From Neckera pumila (taxonomy: Eukaryota; Streptophyta; Bryopsida; Hypnales; Neckeraceae): DNA of 64,000 nucleotides. The position numbers were made by a program, and so were the translations under genes. The stretch is from contig OZ018414.1 of NCBI GenBank assembly GCA_963969595.1, positions 20,567,660-20,631,659 on the forward strand, given 5' to 3'. Positions within the stretch are counted from its first letter, which is position 1; the number at the start of each line of letters is the position of its first letter. The notes beneath the pieces were generated by a model. That model ran no database searches, was not told where the DNA came from, and worked only from the letters and a program-made list of their open reading frames with translations. Below are positions 20,883 to 31,543 of the stretch, in pieces.

Positions 20883-23762
20883 CGTGAGAAGATATTTTGT
20901 AGGAAAGAAATCAAATCAAATCTAAAGATAAATTCTTGGCTAATTCTATTGGAACCAACAAAATTCTAAAACAAGGTTTGTCTAACTTCTTCTAACTAAT
21001 AACTAACTTCTAGAATCTTCCAAAGTCAACTATTCCCTTGTTTTGTTTTTTCTATTAGTCTTTTAATCAAAGTCAAATCTCGAACTACGATTATATATTC
21101 CAATCGAATGGTCTAACTTTGCTTTGGGGACTTCCTTTGCGTAACTTGCATACTCAAATGGTTATCACTTGTGTCAAACTTCACTTGTTTGAATTCGTGT
21201 TGCAATTTTCATGTACAGGACTTGGAACCAGCACTTGAAGTTTTGAGCTTTGAACTAGACTGGAGAGAATCGGAGCTTAAGCTGCACTAAGTGGAAGCAG
21301 GTACCACAAAGTCACTGGAGTTGCTTGGTTGACCTCTACCTCAAGTTTTGAGAAGTCTGATTTGTTGTATTCCTCTTTCCTCACACTCTCTGGTTGGTAC
21401 GGCAGTCTTGACCTCTAACTCAGGCTGTGAGAAATCTAAAATTTTGGGATTGCTTGCTCTCTGGCTTAACTCTGAAGCTCTAAAGCTTGGATTCACTCTT
21501 TGGACCTTGGAAAAAAACTGGAAATTTTAGTAAATCTCCTGTCTACCTAACTATGAAATTCTGGATCACTAGACTTTGAGACATGGAATAAAAACTCAAA
21601 ATTTGGGGCCCTGAGGCATCATCCCTAAGTTTCGTTTTCGTGTATCCAGATGTATGTGAAAGTTTACCTACCTGGCCTTCTGTTGGTTCCGCCTTCTGCT
21701 GGTTTCAAAACTGGTTAAACTGGTTTCCAAATTAATGGCCGTTGCTTAGCCAATCTTCTGGGTCTCCTAATGGGGACCCTTTTAAATTAAAACAACACGG
21801 AAAAAATTATAAGTAAGCAAAGCTTTGCCGTATCGGGGGATTAACCCCAATTTTTAAACAAGAATCCAAGACAAAGCTTAAAAAATTCAATCCAGGAGCA
21901 AAGCTTCGCCGTTCGGGGGGTTTAGGCCCGAATTTTGGCAAATATCCACTAGTGGGTTAGTAATAAAGTAAGAGGTTTGGATCTCACCCAAATCACTCCA
22001 AATAACATAAACGACACTTTAAACCACAACTTTCAACATCTAGGCTTTAGAAGAAATTTGCAACAACCAAAGGTGTGAAATTTCTTGCCAAAAAAGCTCA
22101 ATTGGAAGTTTGTTAGTACTCCACAAAGACTCAAAACACAACCACACTTAATTCAAAACAAAATCCAAAGAGTTCTAACTAACGGCATCGCCAAAATTCG
22201 GCTAGAATGTCCTTGGGGTTAGTACTAAAAGAAGAAATGAATAAAAATGCCAACCAACACAAAGTTAGTTCAAACTTGCTTGAAAATACCAACAAAAACA
22301 AGCCAAGGACAAAGGGACCCCCACGTCCTTTGTAATGAGCTCAAAGACACCAAAGAATGCTTGAAAACACAAAGAATTCTTGAATTGAAATAGAAAACAA
22401 AGAGTTTTTGGCAAAGTACCAAAGTTCTTGACAATGTGGCCGCATATGGTGCAACTTAACAAAATGCAAAAGGGGTGCAAAGAGAGGGGAAGGGGTGGCC
22501 TTATATACTCGCTCAAGGCCCTCACCTTCCCCCCAATTTCCTACTTCTATCCTAGGTAAATCCAAGTTTATTTGACTAAAATTCTACACTATTGTTGTGA
22601 TCACTCTAACTTTTGGAGAAATGCTTCAAACTCTAAACCGATTGCACTATTGTCTTTAGAAGATCCAAATTAGTACGAAAGGCCCTCCACCCCCTATTTT
22701 TAGGCCATTTTGTACGTCAAAACCAACATTTAGCGTAGTACTAAAAAGGGTAAAAAATCCAATTGTTGGAGATGCTTTTACTTTCAAGTTTTGACTGGCC
22801 AAGGTTGTTGGTGAGGTTCAAGATAGTAAGAAAAGAGTCCAAGTTGACTCCAATCAGAAATCGTGAGCTCCTGGTGTGCCGGTCAACGTAACAAATGTTT
22901 TAAAATTCGTTAAAATCCGTTAGCGCCGCTGATTCTGGTACTTGTCGGGGTCGGAATGTAATGGAATTTTGTTGGGTGCTTTATTAGCACTAAAAATTTT
23001 ATCCTAATTTTTAGTAGGATTTTACCGCCATTTTGGAATTTTCTAGGAATTTTCCAATGCGTAAAAACACGGTTGACTTCCTAGGGAGTCATTTCTGCAA
23101 TTCAGAAAATTAAAAAACTTTTTGTGCAACCTCTAGGAAGTTTCCAAGTGCCATGTGCAAGCTTACAACTTTCTTTGCTCTAATCAAAGGAGTGTCTAAC
23201 TTAATACCTTCTAGTTTTAATTCCCACCTGGGGGGGAATTATTTTGGATATAGGGTTAATTCCCTCCCGGGGGAAGGAATCATTTTTGGTCTAGGGAATT
23301 TGGCAACTAGCCTTCACCTTTACGCTCCTTGCGTGTTTTTTGGTTAGAACCGCCATCCTTTGGCCGTGGATTGCTCGTAGTCATGGTCCTGATCTTCACC
23401 TGCATTGTCACATGATTTCTTCTATAATCTTCCGTCTTTTTATTCTAAGTATACACTTTTGCTTGTCAAACCCTTCAATAGTCTATATTTAGGTGGTTCT
23501 ATGGTTTGGTCATTAGGGCTTAATATCATTTCAACCCTTAAATGTCCTCTCAAACATCTAAGTAGATCTAAACTTTAGTAAATAGAAGTGCTTAGAGCGC
23601 TTCCAAATTTCTTGGACAATTCTCACCGCATTCGTAGGGATTTTGTTCAAACGCCATGTGAATACACTTATAATGCCTTTTAAAGTCTAATTAATAGTAA
23701 ATATGAGCAAAAAACAAAAAAAAGAAAATTCTGGGGCTCAAGTGCTAACTTGGGGGCTCACA

Positions 23763-24767
23763 CCATCTCAACCATAATTATATTCTTCCAAGTAAGGAAA
23801 CATATACCAATAACTTTAAGCTTCTTAGAATTGGAGGCTCATCTATTTCGTGCGCACCATATACGCCAAAGGATAGAGGAGTGGAAGACATCTCCCACAA
23901 TCAATGAATTAGAAGAGGCCTCATGGTAATTACTAGTCTCATCTATTATTTGATGGAACACCCGTAACCATCTCTTACCAATCACGAGCAATCCAAAAGC
24001 ATCTGAAAACCAATCATATTTTGCAAGTAAATTTGCGCAATTTTTAAAACAATGTTCTGGATACATAATAAGCAAAGGTGGCTTTCTTTGGAAAGTATAT
24101 ATTAAAAAAATGAGGGTATACATGTCATCCTTTGATTGGTAGTTAATTCTTTTTGAAAAGTCTGATTAATGACATCAATATTAACATTACCTACTCCCCC
24201 CCATTTGTAATTTCAAATTGCAACTTTAGATGCAATCGATATGGTATATATTGTCATATCCATATCCGTATATGTATTTGTATATGTATTCATATATGAA
24301 CTCTATGTTACATATATATATATGTATGTATTTGTATTTGTATTCCAAAGCGACAACCAAGATTGCCTGTCGAGATAGTGTCAACGGTGATTTTTCACTT
24401 TTTAAATTGGAGATCAATGGTGATAAAGAAGGGGGGGGGGGGGGAGGTTCCAAGAGATCAACGGCTCTGGATTTTTGCTAAAATGGAAGGATATTAATTG
24501 AATTGAACAACACTATTTGCATCTTTTTGGTACATATTTCAAGGATTTCCTTGATTCCAATGTGGCAACATTTATTGGTATCAAGAAAAGTCATAACCAA
24601 ACACTAGTTGCTTGTAGTGAGCCCTCTTAAGTTTAGTTGCCAAAAAAAAGCTTGAAGCTTTGTTGGTCAATTATGGTTCCACATAAGCTTGATTGATTGT
24701 TGCATCTTAGACCCCATGAGTCTAAAGGCTTATTGATTAGTAATTAGCCTAGCTAAGACATGCGAGT
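23763..24767. other. Non-coding DNA with simple repeats
   Basis: Holds a TA/TG-rich microsatellite at about 24240-24340 and a run of 14 G at 24431-24444. No gene is supported. Confidence 0.5.
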
Positions 24768-24771
24768 TTAA

Positions 24772-25309
24772 CCCCTAATGAACCAAGGAGGCGTCTAAAT
24801 TTCCAAAACTGTAAAGATCTATTATAAAATGCAAATTAGAACAATATTTTAATAATGAATCTCAAACAAATGTTGCAAAATATGATTTATAGATCAACAA
24901 ATACATAAATCAATATTTTTCTATAAAATTTGGAACCAAAAATTGAAAACTCCTTCTAAAATTGATTGTAGATTGAATATTTATGGTTTTTACCAAAAGA
25001 AATCCTACAAGTTTTAAATGTTGAGTTCTAATCATAGTGATTTTTGAAGATTTCAATTTCATTTTTTTATTCAAGTCATTTTGAAGGGTCATTTTTTGCA
25101 CTAAAAAGGTTACTTTTTGAGGCCAAACCTACCAATACCTTTTGAAATATAGAACATTTGCAAAGTAAAATCCATACTGTACAAATGTTAAAGAACTAAC
25201 ATAAGAATCTCCAAACAAAATTGATGGATGAAAAAATGCATTTTTGTGAGTTTGGAATGTGTTTCCCTTCATGCATTGTTCAAAATCTGCACTCATGGTC
25301 TTGTAGGGG
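24772..25309. mobile_element. TTAA/CCCCTAAAGG-family element, short version
   Basis: A 538-bp element bounded by TTAA at 24768-24771 and 25310-25313. Left end CCCCTAATGAACCAAGG, right end GGTCTTGTAGGGG. Shorter than the approximately 920-bp copies, with only the termini clearly shared. No ORF. Confidence 0.7.
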
Positions 25310-25313
25310 TTAA

Positions 25314-28300
25314 AAGACTAGTCTGTAATCCTATTTTGTAGAGTAATTATACCACGTTATTTCTTTAAGGGGAGGAATTTTGGACTTTGTTCACATGCCA
25401 AATGGTACCTTCAAGTTTGTTGTTTTTCGGATTAATCATAGTGAAATAGGGTAGTTGCAAGAAACAAAATAAAATACTAATAATTTGTAAAGCATTCAAA
25501 ACAGTATGTGTATAAAGATTTAGACCTAAAAAAATTTACTTCTAAAAGTTATGCACATTCAAAGAATTATGGAAAATGCAAGAAAATAGACAATTTGGGA
25601 TTTGATTTTTAGAAAATAGTAAAAAATTCTAAAAGCACCAAAAAAAATCTTTTTTTCTAACTTGAAGATACTTCTTTTCAACCATTTGCATCTTTGGGAT
25701 AAAACAATTGTATTCTCTCCATGTGCTCAAAGGTAGTGCACTTTAAGCACATGCGGAAGGTGGATACTTTATTATTTTTAGAAAAATTCTTTGTAGGCTT
25801 GTGTAATTTTTCTAGAACTCCTTGTATCATAATTTTTATTTTCAAATTTTTATTTTTGGGTCGGAAATAATACTACCTCCCCCCCCCCCCCCCCCCCCCC
25901 CCCTCTAAATGCTTGTCCAAATGGCCAAGGTAGACACCCAATTGGGGGAAGTTTAAAAAGAATAAACCAATTTTTTAAAATTGGAAAAAATTATTCGATG
26001 TCCAAAACTACTACATGTACCTTCAAATTTCAAATTTCATAGAAAATAGACTTACAATGCAAAAGTTATAAACAAAAAACTACTTGTCCAAGGCTAAGGG
26101 GACAAAGAAAAGGACAATTATTTCTTACAACATCCCAACAAAGATTGTTATTGATGGTAACCAGTTGAGCCTTGTGCACATTCTTATTAGTCATGTCTTA
26201 TGGTTTTACATCTGAGCTGTAGTAAAAATTGTCTTGCAAATGCCTAAAAAGATGGACGAGATGAAAGCTGGGTTTTTTTTAAATCTTGTATGGGCCATCA
26301 AGGTCTTCAAGGAGTATCCATTCAAACTTTTTTACCACATTTGGTCATTGACTACATCACTACATAGACATGAAAACATTGATGAAGTCTTGTTTATGAA
26401 TTGTAGTATTGGGTGATAGTACAAAATACTTGTATTATTTTGGTGTTATATATTACATGCCAAACCCAAAGTTGAAAATAACTTTTAGGATTTTACTTCA
26501 GTGCTATTGAATATCCAAATCAATGAATCTCATTAGAAGTTATAGAAAGCACGTTCCTCTTCTAGGATTGCATCTATATATAGAAGGACAGCAAAAAATA
26601 GGTAATAGCTTGTCCTCCACAAGAGTACAAACATGTCTCTATTTCATTTGCAATTGTGGACATTAAAAAAATATTTATTTACTATTTATTTCTTGGAATG
26701 TCTTCTTTAATCTAATATTGGATTCTATACGTATGAAAAAATTGAAAATGGTTTTATATTTGTTTGAGATTATAAGTTTGATGTGTCTATTGAATATATT
26801 TTAGAACCAGATATACTTACTAATCAACGTGAATGCAATATATATAATGTCAACAAAATTTATGAATTATTACAAAAACCATTGGCATTCAAAATGAAGA
26901 TTCAAAGACATCAAGAAGTTTTTTCTAGATATACAACATGTTTCAATATGCACTTAAAAAGCCTAATTGTGCAATTGATGGAAAAACAACAACCTCACTT
27001 TTGTCTTCAGTAAGATGGGAACATGTAGATGGGCAACATGTAGTACGCGCTTTTAAGGATGCAACGATGTAGTATAGTATATATTTCTTGTTTAAGTTAT
27101 TCTTCATTGAGTTGGAAAGGCATAGCCACATAAGCTAATACTTAGCAGGTTCCTCATATAAATTTATAGTAGCTTCTCTGTTCTTGAATTTCTATTTTTA
27201 TTTGTTTGAAATTGGAATATGAATTAAAATTAAAAATTAAAAATTAATTAAAATAATAATAATTTGTGGTAAAAATAAGATCAAATTTGTCATGTTCAAA
27301 GTAATGTGGGTTTGAAAATCGATTTGTACAAATTATTTCAATAATAGAATAGAAATCTAGGAATATCCAAGAGAATATCAAATATTAATATATGTCTATG
27401 TATATATATATATATATGTATACATACATACAGATTTATAAGTAATATATTTATCATTTTTTGTAATTGCATAATTCATTTAATATAATATATATTATAT
27501 AAAAAATAAACCTTTTTTATTGCATGTGTAATTATGCCTTGTATTTCCAAATGTCTTTCCAGATGTGTAGGCTGTCTTTTAAGTGGATAGTGTAAAACTA
27601 TGTACAAGCCTAATAGTAAGGTACTTAGGGAACAATTATTGTACACATGGCATGTAGCCATTGGACAAAAATCATTTCCAATTCCCTACATTAAAACACT
27701 CAATCTCCAAATTTATTTCCTTCTTCCTCATTTCCTTTCTTTGCGCTGCACAAACCCTAAATTCATTAAAATTTCAATTCCACAAAAAACCAAAAAACAA
27801 TGATCTAATGAGAGACTACAATTTATTCTTCATAATCCCGCAATCATTGCTTTGGACACCCTACTACATTACTTCAATCAAAGTACAATAAAAATATAGT
27901 CCCACACCCCTATTAGTCCCACACTCCTCTAAATGCTGCGAATAAACTTAATCTTTGGAAAGCACAAATTCCATCAACCGGGATTTTTATGTTTCTTTGG
28001 CTTGATAATTCATTGACTTTTCTAAATATGAATTACTTCAAAATAGGATAGGGGTCCATTTGACTAAATTGGAATTTATAAAATTAATGGTACAATCTGT
28101 TTAGCATTTAAAGTTTTTCACTAAAAGTTAAAAAATAGTCTAACAATAAATTAGACTTTTATTAGTAATTAGCAGTAATTAGCAATTAAACCTAAAATCT
28201 TCTAGAAGTTGAATGAGGAGGAGGAAACCTTGGGAGAAGATATTAATTGAGGCCACTCTTTCTACTCTCAAACCATCCCCTATTTCCATTGTCAATCTTT

Positions 28301-28454
28301 TGACAATTTCATATTTGATATGCATATTATTTTTAGCCAATTTGGCCATTTTATGTTCACATTGTGTTTTGGAGCAATTTTGCTCGTCTTTTTAAGTGTT
28401 TTGGGGTGCTTCTTGGAGGAAGTGGAGGTACCTTTAAGCTTTGACACTTTCTTG
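25314..28454. other. AT-rich non-coding DNA with a poly(C) tract
   Basis: Includes an uninterrupted run of 25 C at 25879-25903 and a TA microsatellite at about 27395-27435. Short open frames near 26234 and 26783 show no recognisable motifs and were not annotated as genes. Confidence 0.45.
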
Positions 28455-29276
28455 CTTGACCATGTGTAGGATCTTGCACTAGACTCATATATAAATTTAT
28501 GGAAGGAAATTTCACAAACTTTGACCATATCAATGACAAAAGATAAGCATTTAAAGTGATAAAAACAAGATTTTTTTGCTCCTAGCCTAACCAAATTTTA
28601 AGGCTTTGAATCCTAATAATTTTAAATAAACATTGTACTATAGATTGTGTATTGAAATTATTATATATTGAAGAATTGAGTTGAAGGTTTAGGAAAAAAC
28701 TTTTAAAGAAAAAACTATGATTTTTATTCTTTTAAAATTATTAAGTCAAACTAGATATAAGATAGGAAAAAAATTGTTGACAGCTCTAATATAAAATTGA
28801 AACGCTCTAATTCCAACTTTGAAATTGTTCTAGAAAGTAAAATAAAACATGTGCAACTTTTTCTTTTTATAATTTTTAAAATTGAGTTCATAAATAGATT
28901 CAATACATTATTTCGAAAGAATTTGCTAAGATGGTTTGCAAAACAAGAAGCTTCAGAACTTTCAGATTACTTTTCCAAATAGAATGAATAAAATCTTTTT
29001 AAATAGACAAAAATATAATCTATAAGAAATTTAAAAAAAATTAGTTCAAGTTTAAATTAGTTCAAGTTTTTTTGGTTGGTTGCCCTTGTCTATTTTGGGC
29101 TTATTGTAGCATAGTTTTTGCTCTTGAGCACCAATTGAAATAAAAAATGTATTCTAAGAAGCTAATCAATTTTTTTGTCTTTAAATTAATTTTTTTTAAA
29201 TCACCAAAAATTGAGATCATAGGTCCCTACCCAAAGTCTCCAAAGTCTTCTATAGAAACTCTTGGGACTTTGGAAG
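28455..29276 (+). mobile_element. TTAA-family element, 5'-truncated
   Basis: Matches the plus-orientation asymmetric copies from the GATCTTGCACTAGACT block onward. Also present are an ATTCCAACTTTGAAATTGTT block near 28810, GCTCTTGAGCACCAATTGAA near 29125, and ATAGGTCCCTACCC before the right end. The right flank is TTAA at 29277-29280. The left roughly 100 bp expected for the family is missing. Confidence 0.65.
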
Positions 29277-29293
29277 TTAATGCATACATTGTG

Positions 29294-30274
29294 CTCCGTC
29301 CGTCCCAAAATGATTGTCCATAATTCCAAAATTAGATGTCCAGAAATGATTGACCATTATTTCAAAGTCAATTACATGAAGACGCAGTTCATAAAATAGT
29401 TTGTATGTCACTGTAAGAGTTTCAATTATACAAAGGCACAATTCATGAAATAGTCAATGTCAATGTCAATTCCACAAAGACAATTCATGAAATAGTCAAT
29501 TTGAATTACACAAGCTACTCACAAGGAATCTAATTCTAAGCCACCTTCACAAAGTCTTCACATGGTACAAAGATAAGATGAAAAACCAATGCGTTGTTGT
29601 ACTTAGTGCTCATTTTTGGTGGAAAAGCGTAAACTAGAGGGTGATTTATCAAGTGAAGTTGTAGCCTCAACTTTCCCACTTTAAGTAGTTTATAAGGTAG
29701 AAACACCCAAAATCGTTAATATAAGCAATTCAACGTAGTTTTGTAGCATTAGCAAGTGAATATTAGCACCTTTTTCTAAAAGTAATATTTTTGTAGTATT
29801 AGCAAGTGAAAATCATGAATATTTTTGTAGTATTAGCAAGTGAATATTAAAAAAAATAGATTTTTCTGTTGTAGTATGTAATTTCTATGATTTTTTAAAG
29901 TGGCCACTCCATAGACCATTGAAATTGTCACATAGATGGACCCAAAACTTAAATTTGCAAAAATTTGTAGTCATCAAATGAGAGTTAGGTATGTGTCCTT
30001 CAAATGCATTGGCAAATTAAAATTAAGCATTTCAAGGGCACATTCATGAGAAGTCTAGGAACAAACTTAGTGACACTCTAGGGTACATGAATGGAAATTT
30101 GTGCGCTAATGGATATTCTACCTTACCTCAACGTGATATTGTCATTTTTGCAAATTGTTGAGCAAATCAAGAGTTAATCTACATGTATGCATTCATTTTT
30201 TTACCAAATTCTCAAAATTCGCCTTCATCTTGAGAAAATTTGGTCATCGGACAATCATTTTGGGACAAAGGGAG
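29294..30274. mobile_element. Stowaway-type (Tc1/mariner) non-autonomous element, 981 bp
   Basis: The ends are inverted copies of CTCCNTCCGTCCCAAAATGA followed by TTGTCC, the classic plant Stowaway terminus. The right flank is TA (30275-30276); the left flank is TG, probably a mutated TA. At 981 bp it is much longer than ordinary Stowaway MITEs. Internal direct repeats include ATTCATGAAATAGTCAAT (about 29441-29490) and three copies of TTTGTAGYATTAGCAAGTGA at about 29740, 29790 and 29823. No transposase ORF. Confidence 0.8.
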
Positions 30275-30547
30275 TAATATCTTTGTATTATAAGCCATAG
30301 CTTTATTTCAAGCAGAGTAAATGTAAGCTAATGTACATTACTTTTTTAATTTGGGGTTATTATTTGGTGACTTGCTAGTGATTTATGAGCTAAGGTAGAC
30401 ATATCCATTCCCAATCCCCTCTCATTCTTGAACCTAGTTTTTGACCCAAAACCAACCTCTTAATAATCCAATTCTAGTGAAGCCCACTTGCTTTTTGAAA
30501 TACTAATGGAATATTGTCCTTTGAATTCTTATTATTTGAAGAATGCT

Positions 30548-31231
30548 CACTACAAAAAACCCGCGTTTTAGGTGACAAGCCCTAATTATTTTAAACGGAT
30601 TTATCTAGACAAAGATAAGTTGGAATCAATCCATTCGGTTGAATGAAATGAGAATTATGAAGGAATCCAATTTGCGGGTAGGTATGGAGTCTCTGGATTC
30701 CAAACCTACCTACAAACTAGAATCCTTCATAATTCTCATCTCATTAAACTGAATGGACTAATTCAAACTTGTCCTTGTCTAGATAAATCATAAATCCTTA
30801 GAACCACTTCTAATTTTTCATTTTTCAAAAAAGTGATTTTTAAAAAAGTTTTTTGAGTTGCCCAAGTTGCCTGTCGAGTAACGAAAACTACATATCATGC
30901 AATAACTTTTTAACCGTGTAGTCAAAAGTTATGAAAATTGTTGGACCTTAAAGATACTCCTCGGGCACATGTTGTGTGAAATTTCCAAAGAAAAAATAAA
31001 TAACTCCATTTGTAGTGAACTGCCCAAAATCGCTATGTTGCCAATAAACGGTGTTTGGCCCTTTAGGGGTTAAAGGATGTCAAATGCAACAAACCCATGT
31101 TTTTATGTCAACATTGATGTTACATTGGACGTTTTATGTTGACATAAAACATGGGTTTGTTGCATTCAACATCCCCTATATTCCGTTTAAAAAAATTAGG
31201 GCGCGTCACTCAAAATGAGTTTCTTATAGTG
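30548..31231. mobile_element. CACTA-type MITE with a nested palindromic TTAA-family element
   Basis: Outer element: left end CACTACAAAAAACCCGCG, right end complementary (TTTCTTATAGTG), about 50 bp of matching terminal repeat (TTTTAGGTGAC, CCCTAATTATTTTAAACGGA). A perfect GCT duplication flanks it at 30545-30547 and 31232-31234. Inside, about 30602-31069, is a palindromic TTAA-family element lacking its left outer arm but ending GGCCCTTTAGGGG-TTAA (31070-31073). The CACTA element's own central hairpin (AACAAACCCATG and complement) resumes after it. Confidence 0.8.
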
Positions 31232-31543
31232 GCTTAAAGTACATGTCTAGGAATACAAATAGAAAGCTACTATCTTTTACTTCAAAGTTCATAGATTTTT
31301 TTTAATTCCACTTGAGATTTTATTAATAAAGCTAATCAATGCTAACTAATTGGTAATGACTCTTGATAATTAGAAAAAAGTGCATTCTTAAAAGATAGCA
31401 AAGGATATTTCTATATACCTCACTTGTTGATACACAATGTTGAAAAAATAAGAGATTTGACCTACCATTGTCATTCAGATAAACTATAGAATTGATGGAA
31501 TTTGCAGTAGTTCTTGAGTTGATTTCTTTTTTGAATACCATGG

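Larger units (their letters stand above)
19064..23762 (-). mobile_element. Non-coding LTR-retroelement derivative, minus orientation (limits approximate)
   Basis: Read on the minus strand, the sequence from 23762 inward matches the plus-strand copy beginning at 31544. It starts ATGG-TGTGAGCCCCC, contains a matching U3-like block (22560-22900), a TATATAA box at 22501-22507, a pyrimidine-rich transcribed start, and the same GGTGTCTTTGAGC and GGGGGTCC blocks. GGCRAAGCTTTG motifs follow at about 21825 and 21900. Continuing leftward there is an AG-rich tract (plus-strand TC at 20750-20880) and no gag or pol, as in LARD-type derivatives. The inner limit is not defined. Confidence 0.55.

Noticed and set aside
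24230..24481. Tyrosine/methionine-rich open frames on both strands
   Set aside because: They are translations of a TA/TG microsatellite.
26234..27013. Two open frames of 60 and 76 codons
   Set aside because: AT-driven composition, no recognisable domain, no splice context that extends them.
28797..28982. Open frame of 61 codons
   Set aside because: Lies within the truncated TTAA-family element at 28455-29276.
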